Assembly: GCA_000499405.2 (NCBI GenBank) | Contig: HG738137.1 | Coordinates: forward strand, 26,657,928-26,721,927 | DNA length: 64,000 bases | Reading direction: 5' to 3' | Origin: Onchocerca volvulus | Lineage: Eukaryota; Nematoda; Chromadorea; Rhabditida; Onchocercidae | Shown: piece after piece, positions 12,301-27,195 of the stretch | How positions within the stretch are numbered: the stretch's first letter is position 1 | How the letters are laid out: each line of letters opens with the position of its first letter | Notes under the pieces: model-generated | Databases searched by the model: none | Told to the model about the DNA's origin: nothing | The model's input: the letters and a program-made list of their open reading frames with translations, nothing else | Program-made: the position numbers and the translations under genes

Positions 12301-14573
12301 TTAATCTCATAAAATCTGATGAGATCATTTTTTAAATTTCTTAAAAATGTCCCATTCATCATCAATTTAGCTAATTAAATACGAAAAAGTTTGTCATTTT
12401 GAAATATGATTTAAAAGTTTTCTTTCAAGATAGTATGCAATAAAGCAGCATTATTTAGATAAGTTATGTTACTTTTACCTATATTTTCAGTAGCGTATTA
12501 ATTTCAGGAATTGATAAAAATTCAAAATATTGGTGATAAAAAATTAAACGAATTAATAATTGCAATAATAGTTCTCGATTTAATGAAAATTTTACGTTGC
12601 ATACATCAAATGAATATTATTCATGGATGTTTTAGAAGTGATAATATTTTCATTACTAAAAGGTTTTCGAAATATTAATTCAAATTTTATTTAATCTAAT
12701 TTAAACACTCAGCCACATTGAATATTTTATCCTGTTCAGTGTAAACTCTGAACATTTCAAATATTTGCTCAAATTCGACCGAAACATATCTTTAGATTAT
12801 TGATTCTTTTTAGATTGTTGATTGGATTATTGATTGATTATTACTTTTGACATTTAGCAAGAATTTTAATTTCTTTTCTTTTAAAAATTTTTTTGCTGAT
12901 TTGATTTTACTTTCTGGAATGATCATTTCCGCAAAAAAAATTATAGGATTACAAGCAGACCACAACTTGGCACATTAGGTAATGGTGCAACATTAGTTGT
13001 AAAATTAGCAAATTGGGATTATGCAATTCGAAATACTGATGGAATGAAGTACAGTGGACGATATATCAATGAAAATAAAGTTGTCACCAACGATGACTAT
13101 GTAAGATAGTACGGAAATTAGTTACGCCTACTTTCATTTACTTAATTATTTGGTATTGAATTTCATTTCCAATTATTCATCTTTTTTACTGCTTTTCCTT
13201 ATCTCAACACGGAGGCTATTCTTTATTGCTATTGTTCTACCTCAATATTCCACTCATTTTTCAACATTGTAAATTTTACGTAACCATAGCTTTTTTTTTT
13301 TTTTTTTTTCGTTAGGCAATATCATTAGGCGATTTATCGAGCAAATATTCGACAAGTTTATTTAATAATGTCTTCACTAGTTACTACAACAATAAGACTT
13401 CCCCATAGTAACTACTGCAATAAGACTTCTCTAGTAGTAACTACTACAATAAGATTTTTTCATAAGTAACTAGTGCAATAAGGCCTTTTCAATTAATAAT
13501 TACTACAACAAACTATCCAAGAACTTGACTTGTAGGATTTCATTTCTTTTAGTGTTGGCTCTTTCCTTGATACTACGGCAATAAAATGGGATATAATAAT
13601 AGATGAAATGAAAAAAAAAAAAAAAACTGAAATCGCTGGTAGACCTTAAAAATCAAATAATTGCAAAAATCATTATACAGTAAATGCGATTAAAATAGAA
13701 AACATAATATTAAGACTAAAGGTTGCGTGATTAAATTCTTTGAACTTTAGATTTGATAATTTTTTTTTTTTTTCGTTTCAATTCAGGAATGTGAATATTG
13801 GAACTATGAAATTGATAGATTGGGTTTTGTGAATGTTGTAAACGAGCTAATCTGTAATCAGACAATGAGTTATTTACGATGCAAAAGTGGGCGCTATATT
13901 CCTTTGTTGAAATTGAAAAGGTTTTTTTTTATTTTTGAATTCTTCAAAAACAGAATTATTCAAATTTTTGAAATCTGTTACTGAGTTATGCAACGAAAAA
14001 CATAGAAAATTTTATTTGCAGAAAATACTTCTCTTGCTTAAGAAAAATTAATTCTTTTTATCTTTCTGAGAAAAATTATTGGTTCATAATGAGGAAAAAA
14101 TTCTGAAGCCAATGAATAAATTCTTTAATTCTAAAAAAAACTTCTCATTTTATAAGTGATTTCATGTTCCGTAATAGCTGCACAATCTCGAGACTTCAAG
14201 ATGATAACATCACTAAGATAAAATATCTCGAAAGAAAATTAATTATGAAAAACTTCCATTTCAGTAATTTATCCTAATTGTAATATGAGCCAAGTTCAAT
14301 AACACGATAACTTGCAGAACTTACAAGTATGGGATTTATGAGACCAATTTTGTCCTTTACAGAAATTGGTCTATGGTTGAACTTTGGTCTGATTTGATTT
14401 ATAAGTGTGTGAATGATATGGAATTGCATAGTTGGGATGAATTAATTAATGATTTGGCAGAAGCAACAGATACTTTTATACGTAAAAATGGAGATCAATG
14501 GATAAAGTTCATTGCTGAATATAATTTTCTCTTTTTAAAGCTATTCAAACGAAATTTACAGTTCTATCCCTGA
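9399..14573 (+). CDS. compact BUB1/MAD3-family protein: TPR region plus pseudokinase domain
   Basis: Eleven exons: 9399-9456, 9616-9674, 9813-9953, 10478-10674, 10908-11097, 11444-11566, 11705-11860, 12508-12662, 12947-13100, 13787-13920, 14363-14573. All phases agree; 525 residues. Residues 25-150 match the BUB1/BUBR1 N-terminal TPR region (G-I-D-D-P near 30, Y-R-N-N-D-R, then F-Y-I-C-W-A). After P-W-D (192-194) comes a BUB1-type kinase fold: L-K256 (the ATP lysine position), I-I-H-G (345-348), a W-N-Y-E-I-D-R-L-G segment and the C-terminal helices. Catalytic features are gone: the glycine-rich loop is not recognisable, HGD reads HGC (Cys349), the following Lys reads Ser352, and DLG reads A-N-W-D (381-384); only Asn354 survives. 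BUB1 acts in kinetochore/spindle-checkpoint signalling with BUB3. I see no KEN box or GLEBS (BUB3-binding) segment, and the long middle region of BUB1 is missing. Exon 1, the weak GTTTTT donor at 9675 and the GTCAAT donor at 10675 are the least certain parts. It may be a paralogue rather than the sole BUB1. Confidence 0.8.
11912..12046. repeat. two diverged tandem units of about 67 bp
   Basis: Both units start CTTTTCTGAAAA and end near AAATTTTAATG; the middles are diverged. They lie in an intron of the BUB1-like gene. Confidence 0.7.
13378..13513. repeat. about 4.5 tandem units of roughly 30 bp
   Basis: The unit is roughly GTAACTACTGCAATAAGACTT plus a T/C-rich tail, repeated with moderate divergence. 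It lies in an intron of the BUB1-like gene, between the exons ending at 13100 and starting at 13787. Confidence 0.85.
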
Positions 14574-15130
14574 TTATCATAAAACTTTTGCGTAAATAAT
14601 CATATCCACTAAGATATAATAAAAACTGATCATTATTCAAATATGTTTTTCAATAGGCACTGGATTTTTCTATAAAAGAAAATTTGAAATAGAGTTTTTT
14701 TTTTTTTTTTTTTTTTAGATATAACAAATAATGTAAATTTTGTAAAATATGTAAATTATTAAATGAATCATCAAAATGTAGAAATCATCCATTTGATATG
14801 TTGACAGTTTTATTTGAATTAATACGATAATTTTACAAAGCATTCATCAATAATATATATATTGTAAGTCTAATTGAAAAGTATTACATAATGCGTACAA
14901 AAGTTCTCAAATTATCAATAAACAATGTCAATGATTTATAAAAGGATGGTAATACAAAAAGAAACGAATTTAAAGATAAAAGAAAATGCAGCAATCATCA
15001 AAATACTGTACAAAAAGGAAGCAGATTAGTTACCAAAAGAAGATGAGAAAACTTTCAATTCTAGTTGCATTAAAAGTTTCAGAGCAGTATAATTTTAAGA
15101 TTAAATGTGAATAAATAAGAAGAAAATAAA
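14574..15130. other. convergent intergenic region
   Basis: The two flanking genes end toward each other here (stop codons at 14573 and 15131), so it should hold both 3' untranslated regions. It is very AT-rich with a T run near 14695-14717. No other gene was seen. Confidence 0.5.
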
Positions 15131-18100
15131 TCAATCTCTATACAATGGATTTTCGATAAAGATAGAACAAGGATCACACATATTGGTTGTTTTCATAGCA
15201 ACATTAGGTTTTGATGAATATCTTTCATCCTCGTAGGTTACTTGCCTTAAAATAGTAAAATAGTTCAAATAAGAAAATTCCAAAAATAATTCCACTTTTA
15301 TTAAACATTTTTCATTATCAATTTAAATATAAATCTGCAATAAATTTACAAAAAATTCGATTAAATTTGACTAGTAGAAAAGAATCCTGTAAATACAATA
15401 ATTAATGAAGTAATATACTATTCTTCTTTCTTCAACCATATATGTTAATATTCCAAATTAATAAATAAATAGACATAATGAGTCGATTCTTTTAAATTTA
15501 ACCAAAAAGGCAAAGCTTTTAACCAAAAAAGTTTGTTTCTTTGATTGTTTAGTTTTCATTTTATTTTAGATTATTATTATTGTGCTGGAATTAAAAAGTT
15601 AATTCCAACAAAATATTGATGATAAACAAAAAAATTGCTTTGCTTTAGATTACTTATATGCTCAAGTTATTATAAACTTACTTTGATTGTATGTTGTATC
15701 TATTATCACAATGATAATTCCTGTTGTTATTCAGAATGTATTCCTGATCGGAATATCTAGGAGCATATGCAACAGTCCTAACGTAAGGGCTGACAGGTCG
15801 TCCATCATGCACCGATATCCAACGACTTTCTTTGATGATTTTTTTCAATGGCATATTTGAATGAGCGATAGAAAAAGCGTTTACCGAGGGTACCGTACTA
15901 CCGCTATCGGAATGAGTTGATTGGGAAAAATAGCCATGAGAATCATCCGATCGCGGTGAATGCTCTGAAACATTTGAATATTAGTATTTAAATGTTAAAA
16001 AAAGCCATATTGAGGTGTTATTTTTTAGATCATTGACAATATAAAAGGACATCTATATTGAAGTTTAACGGAAGGCGAGATTTTGTTACATTCATCTTAA
16101 ATTCATCTTTAATAGAATGAATGGAAGTAAAGATTTGTTGAAATCTTAATTTTATTAATTATTAGCTGTACCCGGTCAATGGTTCGCGTGGTCAAGTCAA
16201 CTAATTTATATAAATAAAAATGTCGTCCCTTTACTTTTACCAGTCACACCTATGAAAAGTAAAAAAGTAAGTTTATCTATATAAAAAGTATATATTTGTA
16301 AGTATATTTTGTTTCAAAATTCCAAATCAATTGTTGAAGAACTTGAAACGTTGTGTTAAAAGCTAAAATTGAATATTTACATTTTTATTTATACAGATAG
16401 GTTATTTGTCGACTATCATTTAGCAATGACTCAATGATTGGTTGACCTCATTTTGTTTATCTGTTAATCGGAGCATTTTGAGGGCAAACATATTTATCCT
16501 TACGGACAAGTAAAAGAAAAGTACTATTTCTATATAGAAACACATGCCCATTCGAATGCAATATTGTGGCAAAATTCAAAGCGATTGGTAAAGAACTTGC
16601 AAAACTGTATCAAAAGTCACAACGAACATTTACATTTTTATCTATATGGGTTTACCAAACTTTTCCAAAAAGAACCGTATATCTATAAGACTATTATAAC
16701 TTACAACTTCAAAAAAAAAAACACTTGAAATTGGTATTACGATTTTGTTCAAAGCTGTAAAAATCGTTGATGAAGGTTGAAAATTGATAGAAGTTGCTCA
16801 AATGATAAAAATCGATAAAATAAAAATGAACCGTAAAAAGTAGATGTGGGGTTGCAATTGTTTCGCGGTGTGGTCACTTTGTCAATGTCGATTCGTGGAA
16901 TCGAAGCAGATAAGATGTCAAAAGGTTGTATCGGTGTAATCGGACGGCAATCGTCCAATGGTTTGTTATGTCGGTTGTAATCACTGTTTGTTTTCTTTAC
17001 ATGTGAATATCGAGAAGCATTTTTTGATGAAGAAACTGGATTGAGCGGTTCAACCGGTGTTACTGGTCGCACTGGACTCACTGGTCTCACTGGTACTTTA
17101 GGCTGAAAATAATATGAAAATACTTATATTAATAATAATAGTATATAATACTGGTACTTTAGGCTGAAAATAATTCTGTCACTTAAAATTCCATTATTTG
17201 TTACCTCATTCTCAAAATACTTACTTTTTTTTTTTTTCAAAGAATGATCCTGGAATTAAACAGCCTGTGTTTAATGTGTTTAATCCCAACTGTTTCTTAT
17301 TTTCTTAATGCATTGAATGGATAGTGAATTATCACTGACAGAATTTTTACCTTCTTTAATCCGAAAATCAATTATTTCTTAGAACTATCAATAACTAATT
17401 CCAAAAGTAAAATTTGATTATAGAAAAAGGAAAATGTCGCTGCTTCCAAATGGCGGAAGAAAATTCTGATTGTGAAGTATCCCTGCCATCATTTAGTGCA
17501 TAAATTAAGAATGCTCTTTCTTATCTCGAGATATGTATGATGACAGAAAAATCAAGCTGTATATGGGATATTCATTTACATAACATCCTCATTAAACAAT
17601 ATCTGATATTCTTTGATAATAGGACAGAAAGAATAATACATTTTTGAATTCTTTTTAATTAAGACTAATTTCTTTCAATTAAATTTTAGGCAAATTTCCG
17701 ATACTACGATAAATCTTTTTCGATTAAAGTTTAGGCAGATATACATCATTTCTTCATAAAGTTCATCTTAGAGGTCTTTCATTGTTTTTTATGTCATTCG
17801 TGCTTAAATTCCTTTATATCTTGAATCACTATCAATATAAACATTGGAACCCCGTCTTAGAAAACTATTTTTAAGATTATAAATTAAAAAGTTTAAACAG
17901 TTATGAATTAACAAACCTTCTTCCTGAAGAACATCAACTTAGCAAATGCAATACAGGCAAAATCAAATAGTGCCTGCTATAGGAATTTATGTTTCTGATT
18001 ATGTTTGAGTTATTCTGTTTGTTTTAAGTAAATAGTGCATCGCCATCCGTATGTCTATTTAAACAACTTTTGAAAAAGCACCACCAAGCATACACAAACT

Positions 18101-19200
18101 ATTCGTCGATTTGATCACATTTGACGTCATCGGATAGAAGTCTATTTACAGTTTTATTGATGTACCATACTTTCACAATAAGGAATGAAATTACACAGGT
18201 GAACATTAACAGTTAAATTTCTAAACAACAAATTCCCGACACTTTTTCCCTTTTACTATATTAACATCTAACCGATTCTTAAGTTCTCTGAGAGCAATCA
18301 CATAGAGAAAATTCAAAAGTTCATAATTTTGAATGTTTGGAAAGGTGTATATAATGTTTAATTTAATGACTTACATCTTTCTCAATATTAACAATAAGTT
18401 CACCATTTTCATCTCTTCCATAAGTTCTCCGTTCCGTATATGTATTATAGAAATATTCTCGTTGTTGCTAGATCAAAAATATATATAGAAACTCTTTAAA
18501 TTCAAAATTCCATCTTTAAATTTTTTTCTTTTTTTTTTGCTGTTAATAGAAATTCAATTTCCATTATTTCGAAAACAAATAAACTTTTTCATAAGTATAC
18601 TGAAGTAGTCATAAGTTTTTTCTTTTTTTTTTTTGACTTCTTTCATGCAAATAGTAATGCACCTAAATAAATGTGAGCACTTATCTAAATATGTCTTTTG
18701 AAAAAGCATCAAACTTTCATGTTTCAACTTACGCCTAATACTGGAACACCATGAATATTCCGTTCATATTTCTCGCTAACATACGATTCGTCACTGCCAA
18801 GATTTTTAAAATACTGAAAAAGAGACACCACAGAGTTTTATCATACCGTTTTCAGACTAAGTAAATATTACTCATTCTAGAGATTTTTTCCGTTTTTTTA
18901 AAAATATTTTCAAATGATTCACTTTCATTCAATTTCCGACTGCCTTGATTTTTGACTAGATTTCTATAAAAAATGATTGCAGGAAGCGTATTTTTTTAAG
19001 TTTCTATCGGTTTTCAAATATTACAACATATTTTTGTTAGTTTTGAATCCATCTACTCCGATGCAATAGATTTCTTTTCATTATTTCAACTCTTTTTTTT
19101 TTTTTTTTAAGCTAACATATTGCAGAAATAAAATTTTTCTATTAAAACTTTCGTCTGCTATCTTTTTGCTTACCGGAACTTCACATTTTTCCATACGCAT
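15131..19200 (-). CDS. unrecognised low-complexity protein with Pro-Val repeats
   Basis: Six exons on the minus strand: 19200-19174, 18813-18733, 18467-18375, 17102-16832, 15964-15682, 15245-15131. The phases agree; 870 nt, 289 residues. I do not recognise the family. Residues 10-67 are polar and tyrosine-rich (Y-T-E-R-R-T-Y-G-R-D-E-N-G-E). From about 70 there is a repeat of R-P-V-S-P-V / R-P-V-T-P-V type, echoed later by R-P-I-T-P-I and R-P-V-S-P-Y. A Ser-rich segment (Q-S-T-H-S-D-S-G-S) follows, and the tail contains C-D-P-C. No signal peptide or membrane segment is seen, so it is probably cytoplasmic or nuclear and largely disordered. The start is placed at the first in-frame ATG of the most upstream exon found; a further 5' exon (perhaps near 19640) is possible. 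The donor of the 17102-16832 exon (GTTCAT) is weak. Its second-largest intron carries a transposon relic at about 16160-16700. Confidence 0.65.
16160..16700. mobile_element. non-autonomous Helitron-like relic
   Basis: At the low-coordinate side the minus strand reads ...CCGGGTACAG then CTAA followed by T at 16161, matching a Helitron 3' terminus (CTRR, host T). At the high side the plus strand carries a copy (about 16538-16650) of a repeat found at three other places in the window, containing CGAATGCAA..TTGT and ACATTTTTAT. A second, partial copy of its tail lies at about 16310-16405. The element is intronic in the Pro-Val repeat gene. Assignment to Helitrons rests on the terminus and on the related copy next to a Helitron helicase at 28-32 kb. 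Confidence 0.45.
17089..17174. repeat. direct duplication of a splice acceptor (25 bp, 61-bp period)
   Basis: An identical 25-bp sequence beginning ACTGGTACTTTAGG occurs at 17089-17113 and 17150-17174. On the minus strand it contains the TTTTCAG acceptor of the Pro-Val repeat exon, so the gene has a second, perfect copy of its own 3' splice site upstream. Confidence 0.9.
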
Positions 19201-19206
19201 TACGTG

Positions 19207-21069
19207 CTATAACCAACAGTAATTATAAGAAATTGTAATAACATAAATTTCAATGAAATTCTGAAATGAAAAACTGAATACAATTATAGCTCAGAACTTA
19301 GAAGTTATGGAAAATATAGACGAATGGAAAAATGGAATTAACGGCACTTTGAGAAGAAATAAAAAGAAATAAATAGAATTTTCAAAACAATTCGCATTTT
19401 ATAAAGAAAAGCTAAGTGTAAAATTCATCGAAATATATTTGAGTGTTAGGAATGGCGCAGATGAAGCACATCAAATTATAAATCAAAACTAAATATTAAA
19501 AGTAAAAATGAAAAATGCCACTAAAGAGATGTTGTCATGAAACGAAGAATCCATAACAGAAACATAGGAAATAGATGATTTAAAGATGACAAAATCTTAG
19601 TTTCTAACGTAAGTGAAGAACGGACTTCAGAAAAATGAAATTGCATGCTTACGGCAAGAACTCAACTTTGTCATCTCGGTTAAAATTTTTCACTGAGTAA
19701 CTTTAAAATTAATTTAATTATTAAATAATCTTAACTTTTGATTAGTTTTTGATTTGAAATCTTTGAGCTGCTATGCAAAAAATCATAAATGTCATTTGTG
19801 ATATGACTTCAGTGCTTCTGAAAAATGAAGGACAATTGAATAACTCCATATCAGATCATTCATCGCTGCTAGTTGGCATTATCTTGAAATGAATTGCCAT
19901 CACTTCATTTATACAAAAATTATGAAATGATTGCAAAAGTCATACATGAATTTTATATTTTCTTGAGAAAATATTCAAAAAATAACAAAATTCTCGAAAA
20001 TGGATGCAATGATAGAATAGATTGGGAGAAAAAGAAGGAGATGATAAAGAGATAAGAAAAATAGTGCCGCCAAATACAAGAGTATCGTATTTCGATGATT
20101 CTTTAGAATCAACCAACTCTCATCTGATCCTCTCCTCCAAATTTTTTACATCCTCCTTCTCATTCCTTTTCTATCTCAATTTCCTTTCTCTTCGAGAATA
20201 TGATTTAGAATTCGATTTGATGGGCCTCATGGACGAGAATATAATTTAGAATTTGATCTCATGGAATTAAGACCTCTTAAATAGATTCATACTTTACACT
20301 ACATCAATTTAATCACTTACTGCTTTCAGAGGGCATGTCATTATTAACAGGAGAAAGCATGCATTATGCACGCAGCATGCACACAAGACGCACGCAAGAT
20401 GAAACATGCAATGGTGCAGTACAATTTCGCAAATTCATGCCAACCATCTTATCATGGATGATGAGTATATCTTCTGCTCGTAAAATTCGTTCATACGTTC
20501 GCTCGCCTCTCTAGTTTACTTTGGTTCTGGCGATGAGTATTTGTGAAGGGAATTGGGATTTTTCTTTTTGTTTATAAAAAGCAATTAATTGGGAGTGGTA
20601 CTTTGCGGGGAAAAAGAATTAGGAATGATAGGATTAGATATTGAAGCCGAGATTTGAGTATCAGAAATGATTCATGAAAAAAATTAAATGGTTAGTAATG
20701 CTCGACTAGAAGTGATTACTTTTGGAGAGCAACAGAGCTGAATACAGACCAGATTTTAATAATAGCTGGAAAGATGGCATGCAAATTCAGAAAGAGAATT
20801 CAGTTTAAGAGCCTTAAATTTTCTCCTTTTTTGAATAGTGAAAAAATTATGGGAATATTTTGTCTTGTTTTATTTTTCATTTCTTGTAATGTAGTGATAA
20901 AATATTGCTAGATAATAATTTTGTTTGTGACAGACTTCTAATTTTCAAAGAATAGAAAATGATGAGAAATGATTCTTTTGGATTCATTTCTAACTTTTTC
21001 GTTTCTTTTTGACTTGCAATGTAAAAAAAATCCAACTCTTTCTTAATGTATGTTTGTTTATTGTTTCAG
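19207..21069. promoter_or_regulatory. divergent intergenic region upstream of NKAP
   Basis: This lies between the start of the minus-strand Pro-Val repeat gene and the first NKAP exon. About 20350-20420 is GC-richer than its surroundings and has repeated GCATGC/CACGCA elements; about 20470-20560 is also less AT-rich. TTTCAG at 21064-21069, just before the NKAP start codon, could be a cis or spliced-leader trans-splice acceptor. No coding exon was recognised. Confidence 0.4.
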
Positions 21070-21080
21070 ATCAAATTTTT

Positions 21081-24036
<2,956 letters not shown>

Positions 24037-27000
24037 TGGTTTTACGTTACGCCTCTGCTATTCGATCTGTTCACATTTCATTCCGTATCTTAGTTCTTGC
24101 AGAAATGGCATAAATTATTAATGCTGCATTGTATTCGATCCATTCATTCTCAAGAAATTTCTTTTACAAGAATATATCGATATTATATACCAAAATTTGC
24201 AAGAACTTGTTAAGGACATCAATCCCCTTTACAAATTACTGGCATTAATTTGTGCTAAATTAATTTAAAGACACTCCTTCAGTTCTTTTTTGAACGATAA
24301 AAGCGTATTCTTGGCGAGTAAATGGCGCGTTTGAGACGATTTACTGTTTGTTTGAGCTGATCAATCAAATCATCACTATCAGCAGTAAGCAGCTTTGAGG
24401 ATAAATTAAGCACAACGCAAGAGAAGAGAAAGTGTTCTTTTTGCTTTTGCCACATGACTCCTCTATCGGAGCAAAATACTAACTGCTTCCTTTGAATACG
24501 GATGAGAAGTTAAGCATTGTCTTCACTCAAAACTGCTCTTTTACTCTCACATGTTTCTTATACTGAACTACATTTTGTTTGTTTATCTCTGATTAAAATT
24601 TGTAAAAATCATTCTGGCCACTGTTTTGCGACGTTGATCGTTGCTCAAGTAAATACCTGTCTTATCTCCATACCATCAGCATACCATTTTTTGGCTTACA
24701 GTTTCTCTTACTTATTCAGCATATCATTGTGATTTAAAGTAAAAAGGTTTTGCATCAGTTCGTTTTGATTTTATATAGCATTTTTTAAAAGGAAAAAAAC
24801 TTAACAATTATCTGGGATAACTGAACAACGGTTTTAAATGATATAAAATTACCATCATGAGTTGCCACACTTTCCTTTTTCATCCCTTCTCATTGATATG
24901 TTTTACCTTATCATGATTATTGTATAAATTTTATCGTTACTTATATAATTATACTCTCAAATTTCTACGAAAGTTTCTTGTAAAATTAAGTACTTGTGTT
25001 TATTGAGAAGCATTTCTCCTCGAAGCATGATCTTTCATTCATAGCGATTTCTTGAAGATTTTTATTGAACATTAGAATTTCCTAAATGCTGACTTATACG
25101 TCTTTTCTGCTTTATCGAGATTTAAGGAATTTTTTTGAAACAATAATTTCTGTCTTTGTCTCCCTTTTCTTCAATTATTCCGCCTCCCTTTCTCATATTT
25201 CACAATCACAAGAGTTAGCGGAATTTTAAACTGCTCAAAAAACTGGTCCAATATACTCAATATTATTGTTTAAAAAGAAAAAATAACGAACTTCAACTAT
25301 TGAAATAATAAAATTAAGTGCTAATATTCTTAACATTGAAATTCTTAACAGTCTAAAATGCACGAAGTTCTACTGATAAAGATTTAATCAGAATTAGGAT
25401 CTCCACATCAACAGTAATTTTTTTATAAAGACAGTTTCCAGTGATTTAATTCCGAGCTTTCATTTGCATTTAAAAATTTATTCGTAATAGGTAGAAGAAC
25501 AACTTTAAACTAAGATGATAGAGTAGTGATAATAGCATTGCAAGTTTGACGAGTTTTTTATCACTTGTTTAAATACTAGCAAAAGCAATTAATTATCTGA
25601 TCCAATGATCGATCAGTCGATTGAGTTTATCCATCGCCATATTTTAAAAATCTATCCATCATTATAATCACATCTTAACTGAAATTTGTAGGATGAAAAA
25701 GACGTGAGAAAAAATGATGCACGAGAATGAAATTCGGAAAATATTTACAAAGTAATACTTCGAATGGATTCTGAATTGTTGAAATTTTGCTAAATAGAAA
25801 GTTTCATTAATTAAGAAAGATTGATGCGATAATTTAATGAGGAAAGAAATGTTATAGACAAGACAACAGCTTTTAATGACTTATTTTACAAATTGTGATA
25901 AGGTTAAGTAATGAGAAGCAAATTGCAATGTTTTTGTTTTTATTTTCATTTCTCGAATCTGTTGTGGCTTGCAATATGGATGACGATGATGATGATGATG
26001 ATGATGAGACGATGACGACACCTAGCAAACAAAATATCTCACATTTCTTACCTTCACAGCTTGCAGCTAATCGGTTTCTGTTACAAATGATGTAATTCCA
26101 TCAGTCTATCATTCATTTGTCTCTTCTTTTACAATATTTTTAACTTTTAAAATAAAATAAAAACAACCAATTTATCCTAATTTATTTGACAATTTCGATT
26201 AGATTAAAATGACAAGTTACTCTGTATTATAGCTATTGTTAAATTGGAAATAATTTTTAGAAATGAATAATTAACTACTTGACTAATTTCTCAATAACAA
26301 ATATGAATATGAATATGAATATCATTTTACAACTGTATTTTATTTAAATTAGAAATATGCAAAAGAAACCGTGCATTCTTTATAATATCATTTATTAGAT
26401 TATATCTATCTTTGGCTAAGTTAAAAAAAACTTTTTAGATTTCGTTTATTCATAAATTTGAAATCAAGATAAAAAATTTCCATGTTGCTTTAGAAATGAG
26501 AAATTTTTATCCATAATATTATGAATCAATTAAAATAATTAATTAATTGTTCATCTAACTTGAACATTTCCTTTAAACATTCCTCGAATATTTCCCATAA
26601 ATATTTAGCGGACAAACACAAGGAAAGGGAATTTTTGCCAATAATTCCAACCTATTGTTTTCGAAGCAACATGTTTTTACCAATATGTTTCTAATATTTT
26701 TAGTATTTCTTATCCTATTCATTCAGATCAACTTCTTTCAATATCATATCTGAAATGAATGAGCATTTTATCCAGTGAAACATTGCAAGCTTCATCTTTC
26801 TGTTTCATGTATTTAAGCTCACTCGTAATATTCTTTAAATAAATGCTTTTTACTTAAATTCTAGTCTGAAATTATTTTAAACTACTAAAGCAGACTGTTA
26901 TGGAGATTAATCATCAGGGAAACATTTGCTAGAGATAAATTCAATGATAAGTTGAGTCTACTTAAAAAAAAAAAAAAAGAAAAAAAAAAAGCACATCTCT

Positions 27001-27195
27001 GACTTTTTTTGAAAAAAGATGTTCGTGAAAAGTTTTTGGAATGAATGGAACGCTTTCTAATTTTTTTCCTAAGACTATGGAATAGTGTAATTGTGATTGA
27101 ATTTGGATTGTCGCGTGTTTTGATTTTACTCAGAATTTATGAAGAACTGAATATAAAGTTTTTGCAATCTTTTTTCTAGCAGTTCGAGCTTAACT
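24037..27195. other. intergenic region after NKAP
   Basis: It holds the NKAP 3' untranslated region and the 5' region of the coiled-coil gene. The only open frame with any appeal is the small secreted-type frame at 25928. CTAG at 27177-27180, 15 bp before the next start codon, is a possible cis or trans acceptor. Confidence 0.5.
25928..26095 (+). CDS. possible small secreted acidic peptide
   Basis: An intronless 55-residue frame. It starts with a hydrophobic signal-like segment (M-F-L-F-L-F-S-F-L, then V-V-A-C) followed by nine Asp residues from a (GAT)n run and a polar tail ending in L-L-Q-M-M. I do not recognise it. The Asp run could be a chance microsatellite and there is no other evidence of expression, so this may not be a gene. 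Confidence 0.2.
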   Translation: MFLFLFSFLESVVACNMDDDDDDDDDETMTTPSKQNISHFLPSQLAANRFLLQMM

